Shown here piece after piece: positions 25,110 to 34,290 of a stretch of 43,305 nucleotides of DNA. The notes under the pieces are model-generated. The model ran no database searches and was not told where the DNA came from. It saw only the letters and a list, made by a program, of their open reading frames with translations. Location of the stretch: assembly GCA_028284075.1 (NCBI GenBank), contig JANQSL010000268.1:1-43305 (forward strand), read 5' to 3'. Made by a program: the position numbers and the translations under genes. Origin of the DNA: Candidatus Sumerlaeia bacterium (GTDB lineage Bacteria > Sumerlaeota > Sumerlaeia > SLMS01 > JAHLLQ01). Every line of letters starts with the position of its first letter. Positions within the stretch are counted from its first letter, which is position 1.

Positions 25110-26366
25110 TCAGGGAATCACTCTCTTGGCAAAACAAAATCCCCGGTCACGAACCTCGCGATAGAGATCGCTTGCCGGGTCAAAGCTGGTGAGCCGCACA
25201 CTCCCGCCGGAGGCTTCGATGAAAACGTTGTCGGCAAGGTAGAGAGCGGTGTGGGTAATTCGGCCACTGCGTCCGAGGAAATAGAGAGTGTCGCCGCCCC
25301 GAAGATGGTCACGATACCACCGGGTCCCAACCAGCTCGCCGCCGTAGGCCTGCTGGTAGGCGTCGCGGGCAAGATTCACCCCTGCAGCCCGGTAGGAACT
25401 TTGAACAAGCCCTGAGCAATCGACGCCGTCGGTGGTCTTGCCGCCCCAAACGTAGTCAGAACCGAGAAAAGTCTGTGCTGTTTTCATCGCGGTCGAGGCG
25501 CGGTCGCCGGGTCCCGTGGGGATTATTTCCGCAGCGTCGGAGGGAATGGAACGGATACTTCCGTCGGGCAGCCGGACTGAATAATCGCCTTCATCCGTGA
25601 GACCGGCGAGAGGCAGGCGGGCACCCGCCGGGATGCGTCGCTCCCCTTCTCCCTGATCGGACAAAACAGCGACCTTCGGAGCCTCAAGCCAGGCGGTGAA
25701 CTCCTCGCCGCCGACAGGGCGCACGGCGCTTGCATCCATGAAGCTGACGTAACCTTCCGCCGTGTTGCAAAGGTAGGTGTGGTTTGCGCCCTCCATCAGG
25801 AGGAAAACGTGATCCCCGAGCAGTGCATTGGTCATTTGCTCGCGGGGTTCTTCGGGCTGGTCGTAGGTGATAACGTGAGTGACATCCACGATCCCGTAGC
25901 GCGTATCCCCAAGGGATTCCGAAGGAAGTTGCTCGATATTGTTCTCAATGGAGGTGAAACCGAGGTAGGTCAGAAACTTCTCCAGAGTGGCGGCGTTCTC
26001 CTTGAATCCGCTGTACCCCGAAAGAACGACGGTCCCGTCGTCGGCGACTGTTGCGTCGGCGTCAAAGGCGATGATTTTCGGATCATTAATGAGCGAAAGC
26101 CTGAAGTATTTTATGTAGTGCGGAAGCCGTTCCGGCTTGCCGATGAAGTCCGGCTCAACAGGGGCAAGAAGGCGTTCGTAATAAACCTGTTCCCGTGTTT
26201 TTCCATGCTCTCCGCCCATTCGAACGCCGCGGCGGATTTCGTTCGGATCCACGCTTGAGGAGACAGCAGAGGTCTCCTCAGTATCTTGAGCAGGAGCCGC
26301 TGCAGCAGCCGGTAGCACCGCCTGCAAAGCAATTAGCGGAACAGCAAAGAAAAGAGATCGTCTCAT
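25110..26366 (-). CDS. Secreted NlpC/P60 endopeptidase with BON-like and SH3 regions
   Basis: Exported peptidoglycan-peptide hydrolase of 418 residues. A Sec signal peptide covers about residues 1-24 (SLFFAVPLIALQAVLPAAAAA). Residues about 95-150 read like a BON-type domain (VADDGTVVLSGYSGFKENAATLEKFL). The middle, around 190-290, has SH3-like strands (RIPAGARLPLAGL, YSVRLPDGS). The C-terminal NlpC/P60 domain carries the catalytic cysteine in TTDGVDCSGLVQSSY and the histidine in RITHTALYLAD, with IEASGG downstream. GGAGGG four bases before the ATG is a strong ribosome-binding site. It lies behind tRNA-Cys, separated by that gene's terminator. Confidence 0.9.
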   Translation of the reverse strand: MRRSLFFAVPLIALQAVLPAAAAAPAQDTEETSAVSSSVDPNEIRRGVRMGGEHGKTREQVYYERLLAPVEPDFIGKPERLPHYIKYFRLSLINDPKIIAFDADATVADDGTVVLSGYSGFKENAATLEKFLTYLGFTSIENNIEQLPSESLGDTRYGIVDVTHVITYDQPEEPREQMTNALLGDHVFLLMEGANHTYLCNTAEGYVSFMDASAVRPVGGEEFTAWLEAPKVAVLSDQGEGERRIPAGARLPLAGLTDEGDYSVRLPDGSIRSIPSDAAEIIPTGPGDRASTAMKTAQTFLGSDYVWGGKTTDGVDCSGLVQSSYRAAGVNLARDAYQQAYGGELVGTRWYRDHLRGGDTLYFLGRSGRITHTALYLADNVFIEASGGSVRLTSFDPASDLYREVRDRGFCFAKRVIP

Positions 26367-26396
26367 GGGACCCTCCGTGATGTGGCTTTAAACGAA

Positions 26397-26426
26397 CGAG
26401 CGGCCTCGCACTTGAGGGGCCGCTCG
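26397..26426 (-). terminator. Rho-independent terminator of tRNA-Cys
   Basis: Read on the minus strand, a 9-bp perfect stem CGAGCGGCC/GGCCGCTCG with a 12-base loop is followed by TTCGTTTAAAG. It begins about 20 bp after the tRNA-Cys 3' end, in the right place and orientation to end that transcript. Confidence 0.7.
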
Positions 26427-26445
26427 CTTTGCCGTCAATTCGTTC

Positions 26446-26522
26446 TGGAGGTGCGGGCGGGATTCGAACCCGCGAATAAAGGTTTTGCAGACCTTCCCCT
26501 TAGACCGCTTGGGTACCGCACC
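26446..26522 (-). tRNA. tRNA-Cys (anticodon GCA)
   Basis: On the minus strand the cloverleaf is acceptor GGTGCGG/CCGCACC, D-arm CCC...GGG, anticodon stem AAGGT/ACCTT with loop CTGCAAA (anticodon GCA), and T-arm GCGGG-TTCGAAT-CCCGC. The discriminator is U, as expected for tRNA-Cys, and CCA is encoded (26446-26448). Confidence 0.97.
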
Positions 26523-26680
26523 TCTGGGGGGCGGCAAGGCTGGCAGTATCAGGACCCAGGTCAAGGGCAAAGCGGAAGACAGGCCCTTCTTGCGGAATAC
26601 GGTTGTTCGGAATTTTCGTTGCGCAAGCGGGGTCCGCGTGGCGGTGATCAAACTTTGATTTGCTGGAGGTCCTCTGCGTC

Positions 26681-28405
26681 TTGGCGGACGATTCTGAGAA
26701 GAAAACCCGCAGGCTTTCCCCATGGCCGCCGGTCAAGCCGGGAAGTGATTCGGAGCAGCAGGATAAACCGACTCCTCCTCCGCCACCGATGGAAGGACGC
26801 ACTCCGTCGAGTGAATCAAACCCACGTTTCTCGCTCCAGGACTCCCGCGACCGAATTCCGGTCGCCAAGCCGGCACCGCAACTGACGACAGACTCTGAAC
26901 CGGTACGATGGATCGGTCCCTACGCCATCTATCACGAGATTGCCCGGGGTGGAATGGGTGCCGTTCTCTATGGCGAGGACCCGGTTCTTGAGCGACGGGT
27001 GGCCATCAAGATCATGGCACTGGGTCTTGCGGACGATGAGGATGCCATCCGAAGGTTTCAGCGGGAGGCCCGGGCAACAGCCTCCATTGATCATCCGAAC
27101 GTTGCACGGGTCTACATGGTGGGGCTGGATGAGGATGGCGCGCCCTTTCTGGCAATGGAGTATGTCGACGGCGCACCACTGGAACAGCTCATCAAGGATC
27201 GAGTATCCGTTTCATGGTCCGGCGTGTGTGATTTGATGATACAGGCCTCGGAAGGGTTGCGAGCGGCATGGAAGCAGGGTGTCGTACACCGGGACATCAA
27301 GCCGGCGAACCTCATGATCACCTCGGACTGGAAAGTGAAGCTCGTGGACTTCGGTCTCGCCAAGGTCTTCCGCGATGAAAGCTTCAAGACAGTGGCGGGA
27401 ATGGTGATGGGGACACCCCGTTACATGTCGCCGGAACAAGCACAGGGGCGCGAGGCCGATGTCCGCAGTGATGTCTACTCACTTGGCGCCACGTTCTATC
27501 ATGTGGCGTGCGGACGAACGCCTTTTGACGGCGACAACCCGACTCAGATCATGATGAAACATGTGACGTCACCCCTGGTTCCGCTTCGGAGTCTGAACCC
27601 CGAAGTTCCCATGGAGTTCGATGAAATCGTTCGCAGATGCATGCACAAGGATGCGAATGAGCGATATCAGGATTACGCGGATCTGGTTTCTGATCTTGAA
27701 CGGTTGAAGCTCCAGTGCACATCGCGGGAACAGGGGTCGATCGTGAACTCAATTCACGATATGCCGACCGTCAGACGAGGTCCGAATGACGCACCCATTC
27801 CTCCGGCTTCAGGCAACACGGCAAACCGCGATCACATGCCGGAGCAGGAGGAGGAGTCTTCTGATCTTCCTCTCTGGCGCATGGCAATCCTTGGCGGCAT
27901 CGTCCTCCTTGTGGTCATTGCCGGGGTTGCCATGCTGGGCTCCGGAGAAAACGGAACTGAAGCGCCGGAGTCCGTGCGCGCGGAGCCCGGCAAGTCAGGC
28001 CTGACGGTTCTGCTCGAGCGGCTGATAGCTGAGGAGCAGTCCGATTCGGCGGATGAAGTGGATCCCGACTATATTTCGTATCTCGCGACCACGGAGATTC
28101 TGGGGGAGCTCGGAGAGGCCCTTTTTGTTTACCAGGTCGATAACTCCGAGCGTGCACGTGATCTCGTGGAGCTTGTGGAATCGGGGTCAACGATTCGCGA
28201 ATTCGATATCGCGGAGGACGGCTCTCCCCTGGATGGCTGGCGCAACTACCTCTACTATTCCCGGGCCGACCAGACAATTCGCTCTCCAGGGCTTGACGGA
28301 CGCCCCAACACTCCGGACGATCTACTGGTAGATTCGGAGGGCGACACAACCACTGATACTCCGGAATTGTATGCAGAGCTGGCCGAAACGGCGGCCAGGG
28401 ATTAA
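26681..28405 (+). CDS. Membrane Ser/Thr protein kinase (PknB type) with GspG-like tail
   Basis: Hanks-type kinase with its catalytic domain in the cytoplasm and one membrane helix. The first 75 residues are Pro/Ser-rich. The kinase domain (about 80-345) has the glycine loop ARGGMGAV, the lysine in RRVAIKIM, HRDIKPANLM, VDFGLAKV, and GTPRYMSPEQAQG. A membrane helix (ILGGIVLLVVIAGVAML) near residue 415 precedes a periplasmic tail whose end, DGWRNYLYYS...SPGLDGRPNTPDD, resembles the C-terminal motif of type II secretion pseudopilins (GspG). No ATG fits the start; a TTG at 26681 has GGAGG eleven bases upstream, and a TTG at 26660 or ATG at 26789 are alternatives. It ends 16 bp before the protease gene. 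Confidence 0.88.
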   Translation: MADDSEKKTRRLSPWPPVKPGSDSEQQDKPTPPPPPMEGRTPSSESNPRFSLQDSRDRIPVAKPAPQLTTDSEPVRWIGPYAIYHEIARGGMGAVLYGEDPVLERRVAIKIMALGLADDEDAIRRFQREARATASIDHPNVARVYMVGLDEDGAPFLAMEYVDGAPLEQLIKDRVSVSWSGVCDLMIQASEGLRAAWKQGVVHRDIKPANLMITSDWKVKLVDFGLAKVFRDESFKTVAGMVMGTPRYMSPEQAQGREADVRSDVYSLGATFYHVACGRTPFDGDNPTQIMMKHVTSPLVPLRSLNPEVPMEFDEIVRRCMHKDANERYQDYADLVSDLERLKLQCTSREQGSIVNSIHDMPTVRRGPNDAPIPPASGNTANRDHMPEQEEESSDLPLWRMAILGGIVLLVVIAGVAMLGSGENGTEAPESVRAEPGKSGLTVLLERLIAEEQSDSADEVDPDYISYLATTEILGELGEALFVYQVDNSERARDLVELVESGSTIREFDIAEDGSPLDGWRNYLYYSRADQTIRSPGLDGRPNTPDDLLVDSEGDTTTDTPELYAELAETAARD

Positions 28406-28421
28406 CGACGGGAGAATACAT

Positions 28422-30629
28422 GTGAAACGATTTGTTCAAGTTGCCGGGGGAGCCCTGCTTTCCATCGCTGTTTCGACGTTGCCTGCGCAAAACGGCAAAC
28501 GCATCGATATCACCGAGGAGGTTCACGGCAAGAAAGCCGCGCAATTCGAGAACTCCTGGCCTGTCTTCGTCACGGAGGGGGTGGAATTCGATGAGGAAAC
28601 TCTTAACAAGGTCATCTACGGAACGGACGACCGCATTGACTGGTACGAGGAGACAAACCCGGCGCGTCTGAAGCTTGCAAGGTCGACCTGCGTTCTCATT
28701 GATCCCTCAAATATCACTGATAATGGTAACGGCACCTATGACCTGGACGACACCACGTTTCAACAAGCGCGTGGTGTGTGTGTGAGCGAACCGTTTTCCC
28801 AGCAGCCGGTTCCTGGTGACTGCTCCGGCTTTCTGGTCGCATCAGATATCATCGCCACTGCGGGACATTGTGTAACGAGCCAGTTTGCGGCAGCGAACAC
28901 TTTTTTCGTCTTCAACTTTAACATGGTGGATGCGAACACGCCCCGACTGACGGTTAATGAAGAGGATGTTTACCGCGGAACAACTTTGATCGGACAGGTC
29001 CTCTCCGGTTCAACAGGAGAGGACTGGGCTTTGATTCGCGTCGACCGCCCCGTCACGGCGCCGGAGTCGGAGCCCCATGTGATCCGGCGCACCGGAACGA
29101 TTCCAGTCAGCACGAACATCGGAGTGATCGGTCATCCCGCAGGTCTTCCGAGCAAGATCGCTTATGGAGCCGATACGGCGGTTCGAGACACGTCCAACAG
29201 TATTTTCTTTGAAGCAAACCTCGATACGTATGGAGGGAATTCCGGTTCGGCCGTTTTCAACGCGGCCACAGGGATTGTGGAGGGAATTCTCGTACGAGGT
29301 GAGACGGATTATGTCTCGAACGGCGGATGCCTGATTTCCAACGTTGTCGGAAACAACGAGGGAAGCGGCGAGGATGTCACCAAGACAACACTTGCCGGGT
29401 TTAATTCGCTCATTCCGACGCTTTCCGTTGTGGGAATTCCGATGATCGATGACACGGCGGGCGGAGATGGCGACGGCATTCTCGAACCGGGAGAGAGCAA
29501 CGTTTCCGTTTCATTCATGGTCAAGAACACAGGCGAGGCAACGGACACCAATGTCGGAGGAACCATCAGCCCGCTCGATGTGTCGGTTACCACCGGAGTT
29601 GACTCAGCGTCTTACGGTTCATTGTCCTCCGGACAGATCAAGAACAGCGTCGCACCATTCACCATCTCGGTCGATTCCGCACACGTCTGCGGGGACCCGG
29701 TGACTCTGGAAATCGACCTGGTATCCGACAACGAAAGCACGACTTACACCTACATGCTGCCAACGGGACCGGTTTGCGATGTTGTGCCGGACCTTTCTCT
29801 GGCTGCGGCCATCGGTGTTACGGATTCGGCAGGAAACGGAAACGGCTCGGGCGGGATCGATCCCGGCGAGTCAATGGTCAGCCTGAATATTCCGCTCGCC
29901 AACTCCGGAACCGATGCAACCTCCGTCATGGCGACACTGAGTTCGCCAACTTCCACAGTCACGGTTTTATCCGGCGACTCAACCTATCCGGACATTGCGA
30001 CCGGAAATCAGGGAGCCAATGAGACCCCCTTTGTGATCGGACTCGATCCCGGCCATGCCTGCGGAGCCCCGATCACTCTTCAGCTCGATCTGGTTACGAC
30101 ACAGGGGGCGGCACTCCTCGAACTTGAAATGCCAACGGGTTCTCCCGGTCAGTCCATGCAGGTTCTCAGAAACATCCCATCCTCCGTGGCGATCGTGGAC
30201 CAGCAAACCGTATTCCGCGATATCGATATAACGGAGGTCGGTCTTGTTACCGACGTGAACGCGACTGTCGACGTCAACCATACGTACATGGAGGACCTGA
30301 CCATTACGATCGCGGGACCTGGTGGCCAGGCGTCGACGCTGATTGCCGGCCGCGGCGGTGCCGGCAATGACATGAACAATACGGACTTCGATGATTCAGC
30401 GGCTTCGTCAATCGCTTCCGGAAGTCCTCCTTTCAGCGGCACTTTTCGACCTGAAACCCCTTTGGACGTGTTCAATGGCAGGTTCGCCGCAGGAACATGG
30501 AGATTCAGCGTATCAGACAGCGCAATCAATGATCAGGGAACCATGACAACAAATACCGGGTTAAACATCACATACGATTCGCGCGAGTGTCAGGAGGTCT
30601 CCAGCAGCGAAGAGTGGCGGATCTATTAG
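28422..30629 (+). CDS. Secreted trypsin-like serine protease with C-terminal P-domain
   Basis: Exported protease of 735 residues. Start is GTG 28422, with GGGAG seven bases upstream, followed by a signal peptide (MKRFVQVAGGALLSIAVSTL). The catalytic domain (about 88-345) is of the V8/glutamyl-endopeptidase type: H149 in ATAGHC, D201 in EDWALIRV and S274 in GGNSGSA. Residues about 360-585 are two repeated segments of about 110 residues, each starting with an acidic Asp/Gly-rich DGILEPGES or GGIDPGES motif, resembling CARDB-like adhesion or spacer modules. The C-terminal 130 residues are a proprotein-convertase P-domain (VNHTYMEDLTITIAGPGG...FNGRFAAGTWRFSVSD). It follows the kinase gene closely, so both are likely co-transcribed. 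Confidence 0.88.
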   Translation: MKRFVQVAGGALLSIAVSTLPAQNGKRIDITEEVHGKKAAQFENSWPVFVTEGVEFDEETLNKVIYGTDDRIDWYEETNPARLKLARSTCVLIDPSNITDNGNGTYDLDDTTFQQARGVCVSEPFSQQPVPGDCSGFLVASDIIATAGHCVTSQFAAANTFFVFNFNMVDANTPRLTVNEEDVYRGTTLIGQVLSGSTGEDWALIRVDRPVTAPESEPHVIRRTGTIPVSTNIGVIGHPAGLPSKIAYGADTAVRDTSNSIFFEANLDTYGGNSGSAVFNAATGIVEGILVRGETDYVSNGGCLISNVVGNNEGSGEDVTKTTLAGFNSLIPTLSVVGIPMIDDTAGGDGDGILEPGESNVSVSFMVKNTGEATDTNVGGTISPLDVSVTTGVDSASYGSLSSGQIKNSVAPFTISVDSAHVCGDPVTLEIDLVSDNESTTYTYMLPTGPVCDVVPDLSLAAAIGVTDSAGNGNGSGGIDPGESMVSLNIPLANSGTDATSVMATLSSPTSTVTVLSGDSTYPDIATGNQGANETPFVIGLDPGHACGAPITLQLDLVTTQGAALLELEMPTGSPGQSMQVLRNIPSSVAIVDQQTVFRDIDITEVGLVTDVNATVDVNHTYMEDLTITIAGPGGQASTLIAGRGGAGNDMNNTDFDDSAASSIASGSPPFSGTFRPETPLDVFNGRFAAGTWRFSVSDSAINDQGTMTTNTGLNITYDSRECQEVSSSEEWRIY

Positions 30630-30646
30630 GACCGGGCCTCCCGGTC
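30630..30646. terminator. Hairpin between convergent protease and creatininase genes
   Basis: GACCGGG-CCT-CCCGGTC forms a perfect 7-bp stem directly after the protease stop codon and overlapping the creatininase stop. Its position between two convergent 3' ends suggests a shared terminator, though there is no T-run on either side. Confidence 0.45.
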
Positions 30647-31424
30647 AGTCCGGTACATGCGGAAAGGCTTCGTCGAGTTCACTCTCGGCAAGCTCCACGA
30701 GAAAATCCGAAATCCGATCACAAACGATTTCAAGATAGCGGCGGCCTTTCCCGGCCGTCGCTTTTGATGGATCCCCCACCGCCGAATGGTCGTTGAGGCT
30801 GGCGAAACGCCGACTGGTTCTGGCCCATCCTTTTTCCAGAGCTTGAAAGCGAAAAGGACGAGCCTTGCCGTCTTTGGCATACTCCATCTCGACGAGTTCA
30901 GGAAAGAGATCCATTGCCACGGAAGTTTCCATCTCTCCCGCATGGTCTTCCTGCTCCTCAAAGATATCGGAGTAAACATCGGAGCCAACGCGCCACCAGT
31001 TCACAACGAAGACATGAATATCGAGATCAGACTGCACCTGGCGAACAAAGGCTGTGAAATCGTTTCCACCATGTCCGTTGATGATGACCACGCGGTGGAT
31101 ATCATTTTGAACGAGCGACTCGAAGAGGTCGCGCAACATCGCATTCAAAGTGTCCTGAGATACATGCATCGCGAGGGGAAAATCCATCAGATTACAGTCC
31201 ACCCCGTAGGGAATGCCTGGAAGACAGATCACTGACCGGCATTGTTTCCATGCACGCTCGGTTACCGTCCGGGATACCCACGCGCTGTGAAGAAAATCCT
31301 CTCCATAAGGGAGATGAAGGTTGTGAGGTTCAATTGCACTGGTCGGAATAACTGCAACTTTGGGCAGTCCGTTTTCCCGCAACCGCCGCAGATTGGTCTG
31401 CGTAATATCCCATTCGTTGATCAT
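30645..31424 (-). CDS. Creatininase-family metal-dependent amidohydrolase
   Basis: Cytoplasmic hydrolase of 259 residues; family members include creatininase, mycofactocin MftE and riboflavin-pathway ArfB-like enzymes. Visible metal-site motifs are the N-terminal SAIEPHNLHLPYGEDF (usually GSxEqHGPHLPxxTD, here with variant residues), VIINGHGGNDFTAFV and HAGEMETSVAMDL. The overall order matches the family, so activity is plausible, but the substrate is unknown. It overlaps the nitroreductase stop by four bases (ATGA), suggesting a two-gene unit. Confidence 0.88.
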   Translation of the reverse strand: MINEWDITQTNLRRLRENGLPKVAVIPTSAIEPHNLHLPYGEDFLHSAWVSRTVTERAWKQCRSVICLPGIPYGVDCNLMDFPLAMHVSQDTLNAMLRDLFESLVQNDIHRVVIINGHGGNDFTAFVRQVQSDLDIHVFVVNWWRVGSDVYSDIFEEQEDHAGEMETSVAMDLFPELVEMEYAKDGKARPFRFQALEKGWARTSRRFASLNDHSAVGDPSKATAGKGRRYLEIVCDRISDFLVELAESELDEAFPHVPD

Positions 31425-32050
31425 GCGATTCCCTCTCTTGAAGTCTTTTTAAAGCGATCCGTGACGAGTACGTCTTCCATGGGCAGCTGTCCAGGACGAG
31501 GCCAGGCGGATTTCGTCCCCTTGCCAACAGCGACGAACATGGCGATAACATGATCGTCCGGCAGGTTGATCAACTTCGCCACCGCGTCGAAATCAAATCC
31601 GTCCATCGGACAGGAGTCGTAGCCCATGGCTTTCGCGGCGAGCATCACTGTCTGTGCGGCGATTCCACAGGAACGCATTGCTTCATCCCGCTGAACTCTG
31701 TCTCTGCTCCGGTAGTAGCCACTGATTGCCGGCACGAGCAGATCCTGAACCTCTTTCGGTGCATTGACCCAGTAGCGGGCGGGGTCACGCTGCCACGCAT
31801 TGAGGTCGGCGGTTAAGATAATGAGAAGAGAAGCATCCGTCACCTGGGCCTGATCCCAGGAGACCTTTCGGATTTCCCGCCTCAGCTCCGGATTCTTCAC
31901 GACAACAAAGCGCCAGTGCTGAATGTTGAAGGCTGTTGGAGCTTTCATCGCCAGACCGATCAGGCGATGAATTTCATCCTCCGTCATTCGATGGCCAGAG
32001 TCGTAGTGCTTAATGGAGCGGCGTTGCTCAATGGCGTCAAATGTGTCCAT
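31421..32050 (-). CDS. Nitroreductase-family FMN-dependent oxidoreductase
   Basis: Cytoplasmic flavoprotein of 209 residues reducing nitro compounds, quinones or similar with NAD(P)H. The FMN-binding start RRSIKHYDSGHRMTEDEIHRLIGLAMKAPTAFNIQHWRF is shown by residues 10-48 (R10, R11, S12 and the PTAFNIQHW loop). Further support is GIAAQTVMLAAKAMGYDSCPMDGFD and the C-terminal VAVGKGTKSAWPRP. GGAGG lies eleven bases before the ATG. Coupled to the creatininase-like gene behind it. Confidence 0.92.
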   Translation of the reverse strand: MDTFDAIEQRRSIKHYDSGHRMTEDEIHRLIGLAMKAPTAFNIQHWRFVVVKNPELRREIRKVSWDQAQVTDASLLIILTADLNAWQRDPARYWVNAPKEVQDLLVPAISGYYRSRDRVQRDEAMRSCGIAAQTVMLAAKAMGYDSCPMDGFDFDAVAKLINLPDDHVIAMFVAVGKGTKSAWPRPGQLPMEDVLVTDRFKKTSREGIA

Positions 32051-32092
32051 GCCACACTGTACCTCCGTTCGGTTTGCGGGAAGAATGGAGAC

Positions 32093-33466
32093 TCAGGACG
32101 AGACGGCAAGAGGAACGGGCCGTCCTGTGGCAAAACCCTGGATCATGTCTGGCATGATGCTTCGGGCAACTTCTCTGTGGTAGCCCAGCTCAACGCCCTC
32201 CAGCACTGTCAAAACGTCCAGTTCTCTGGCCATATCCGAGATAACGCCCAGCATCAGAAGACGACGCTGATCCCTGGCGGAATCGGGCATGAAAAAACGA
32301 TCAATCTTGATGCCTGAAACGGGAAGACGCAAAAGGTGACTGAAGGAGGAGTAGCCGGCTCCGAAATCATCCACGAAAATCCGAAACCCGCGCCGGGCAA
32401 GCTCGGCAAGCGATTCGACCGCAGTGGAGTCACTGTTCATGGCAGCGCTTTCCGTTATTTCCAAAACGAACCGCGAAGGTTCCACTCCCTCCTCAGCGAG
32501 AATAGAGGAGGCGCGGTCAGGAAAGTCCGGATCGGAAAGCTGCAGTACCGAGACATTGACACCGAAGAAGACTGTCTCATCAATATGATGAGCGGCATGT
32601 GCCGCATCCTGGAGAACTGTCACTCCGATAACACTGATCATCCCCGTGACCTCCGCGAGTGCGATGAAGTCGGCCGGTTGCAAAAGACCCCTTTGAGGGT
32701 GCTGCCAGCGGGCAAGCGCTTCATAGCCGAGAACCTCACCCGTAAAGGGATGTACGAGGGGCTGATAGTGGACTGTTATTTGTTTTCCGGAGTTTCGGAG
32801 GTCGTACTCAAGGCGAAGCCGGTCTTGTTGCCAGGAGGAGAATGCTGATGGGTCAATCGTATCCGCGGCCCTTGCCGAATCCTCCAGCAGATGTGAAACT
32901 CTCAGACGGGTTTCAGAAGTGGCTTCCGCAAAACGGCCGAACAACAGGTCGTTGGCAAAGGCGATTCCAATGGTGTTGGCAAGAGTCTGCAGAAGATTGA
33001 GATCGCCTTCATCGAAGGCCCTTGGCTGTTCGATCATGTAAACCCCAAGGACCCCTACAATTCTCCCGTCGGCGAACATCGGCGCACCGGCATAGGATTG
33101 AAATGTAAAATGGCCGGGCTTCCTCAGGGAGAGCCTGTGAATTCTTGCGGTAATCGGATCAATCGGTGTGTTGGTGATTGTTACAGGGCGACCACCCTGC
33201 AACAATTCTGCCGCAATACCGGCGTTTGCCGGTAAATCGGCGGAAAGGATTTCACGTTGAACGCCATGGAGACCGAGAAGGTGAAGAATGTTTCCGTTGA
33301 GCCCGCGGACGACGCAGGCGTCCACGTCCATAACCCGGCAGACTTCCTTTGCGGCAAACACAACATGGTCTGTAAATCGGCCACCGCGGCCCAGCCGAGA
33401 TGCAACGTCACTGATCAGCGACAGTCTCTTGTTCAAGCCCTGATCGGCGACCTGCTGTTCCGGCAT
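32093..33466 (-). CDS. GAF-EAL cyclic-di-GMP phosphodiesterase
   Basis: Soluble protein of 457 residues expected to hydrolyse c-di-GMP. A GAF sensor domain occupies about 20-175 (FTFQSYAGAPMFADGRIVGVLGVY). The EAL domain begins with EAL at 249-251 and keeps the motifs needed for catalysis: FGVNVSVLQL, LEITESAAM, VDDFGAGYSSF, GIKIDRFF, VLEGVE and IQGFATGRP. No GGDEF partner domain is present. The ATG at 33466 has GGAG ten bases upstream; an extended frame to 33568 reads through an AT-rich promoter-like stretch and is rejected as the start. It lies 42 bp upstream of the nitroreductase gene. Confidence 0.93.
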   Translation of the reverse strand: MPEQQVADQGLNKRLSLISDVASRLGRGGRFTDHVVFAAKEVCRVMDVDACVVRGLNGNILHLLGLHGVQREILSADLPANAGIAAELLQGGRPVTITNTPIDPITARIHRLSLRKPGHFTFQSYAGAPMFADGRIVGVLGVYMIEQPRAFDEGDLNLLQTLANTIGIAFANDLLFGRFAEATSETRLRVSHLLEDSARAADTIDPSAFSSWQQDRLRLEYDLRNSGKQITVHYQPLVHPFTGEVLGYEALARWQHPQRGLLQPADFIALAEVTGMISVIGVTVLQDAAHAAHHIDETVFFGVNVSVLQLSDPDFPDRASSILAEEGVEPSRFVLEITESAAMNSDSTAVESLAELARRGFRIFVDDFGAGYSSFSHLLRLPVSGIKIDRFFMPDSARDQRRLLMLGVISDMARELDVLTVLEGVELGYHREVARSIMPDMIQGFATGRPVPLAVSS

Positions 33467-33604
33467 ACCGTATTCACTCCGAAACTTCCCCCTCCATGAT
33501 ATTACATATTCGCATGGTGGTTTGAGGTCTGCAAGAGATAAATATGGTTTTTCAAAAGCCCCTTCCATAAATGAAGTGCTGAGCGAGAGGGGTTTATCAA
33601 AGAC
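33467..33604 (-). promoter_or_regulatory. Putative promoter region of the GAF-EAL gene
   Basis: This 138-bp gap is clearly AT-richer than its surroundings. On the minus strand TTGCAG (33530-33525) and GAATAT (33507-33502) are 17 bases apart, a weak match to a sigma-70-type -35/-10 pair ahead of the ATG at 33466. No operator or hairpin is evident. Confidence 0.3.
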
Positions 33605-34111
33605 TCAGGTGTTTGCACCGCCGGAGTTCAGAAACCGGGGGTCTTCCCTGAGACTGTAAATGCCTCGTCCGTCGCGGAGTGGAATCGGGACAGCACCAAC
33701 GGTTCCGGCATAGAAGTCGACGGGACCCGCATCTCCGATCACGGCATACGCATACCCCATGTCCTGCAAGCCCATCAGGGCTGCGATGAACAATGCTTTG
33801 CCGATGCCCCGGCCACGCCATGCTTCGTCCACACCGGTTGGGCCGAAGTAGTTCCTGCGAGTACACTCATAGGCTGCAAACCCCAGAATCTCTTTTTCGC
33901 AGGTCGCGATAAAAGATGAAACCGGTTGATGGCTAAAGCTCACCTGAACCTCATCGGCCCAGTTCTCGGTGAAGTGCTCCGTCACGAAGCGGCGTACACT
34001 TGAGGCCTCCCACGGATTGGGACGCCGAATCATGATTTTCTCGGCACGAAGATTCTCCAGCAGGCCGGAAATATCGGGAAGGTCGATGAGGGAGCAGAGC
34101 ATGTCGGACAT
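33605..34111 (-). CDS. GNAT-family N-acetyltransferase
   Basis: Acetyl-CoA-dependent transferase of 168 residues. The acetyl-CoA pyrophosphate loop is GVDEAWRGRGIGKALFIAAL (the RGRGIG core), preceded by the strands FIATCEKEILGFAAYECTRR and followed by YAYAVIGDAGPVDFY. The ATG at 34111 is chosen because AAGGAG lies about ten bases upstream; a longer frame starting at 34210 would add 33 residues lacking family character. Acceptor substrate unknown. It stands alone, 138 bp upstream of the GAF-EAL gene. Confidence 0.87.
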   Translation of the reverse strand: MSDMLCSLIDLPDISGLLENLRAEKIMIRRPNPWEASSVRRFVTEHFTENWADEVQVSFSHQPVSSFIATCEKEILGFAAYECTRRNYFGPTGVDEAWRGRGIGKALFIAALMGLQDMGYAYAVIGDAGPVDFYAGTVGAVPIPLRDGRGIYSLREDPRFLNSGGANT

Positions 34112-34290
34112 TGTGGTATCACTCCTTTGATATACCGAATTCAAGGGCGCTTCGACATCGGGAGCATGTCTGCAAACCGTTCCCGGCCGCAACCGGCGAC
34201 CGGTTTTCACTTGCGCCAGTGCAAGCCACAGCTCGTCCTGATCACAGGTGCTTGAGGCGACTCAGAGACTGCACCATTTTCCTGCACAGC

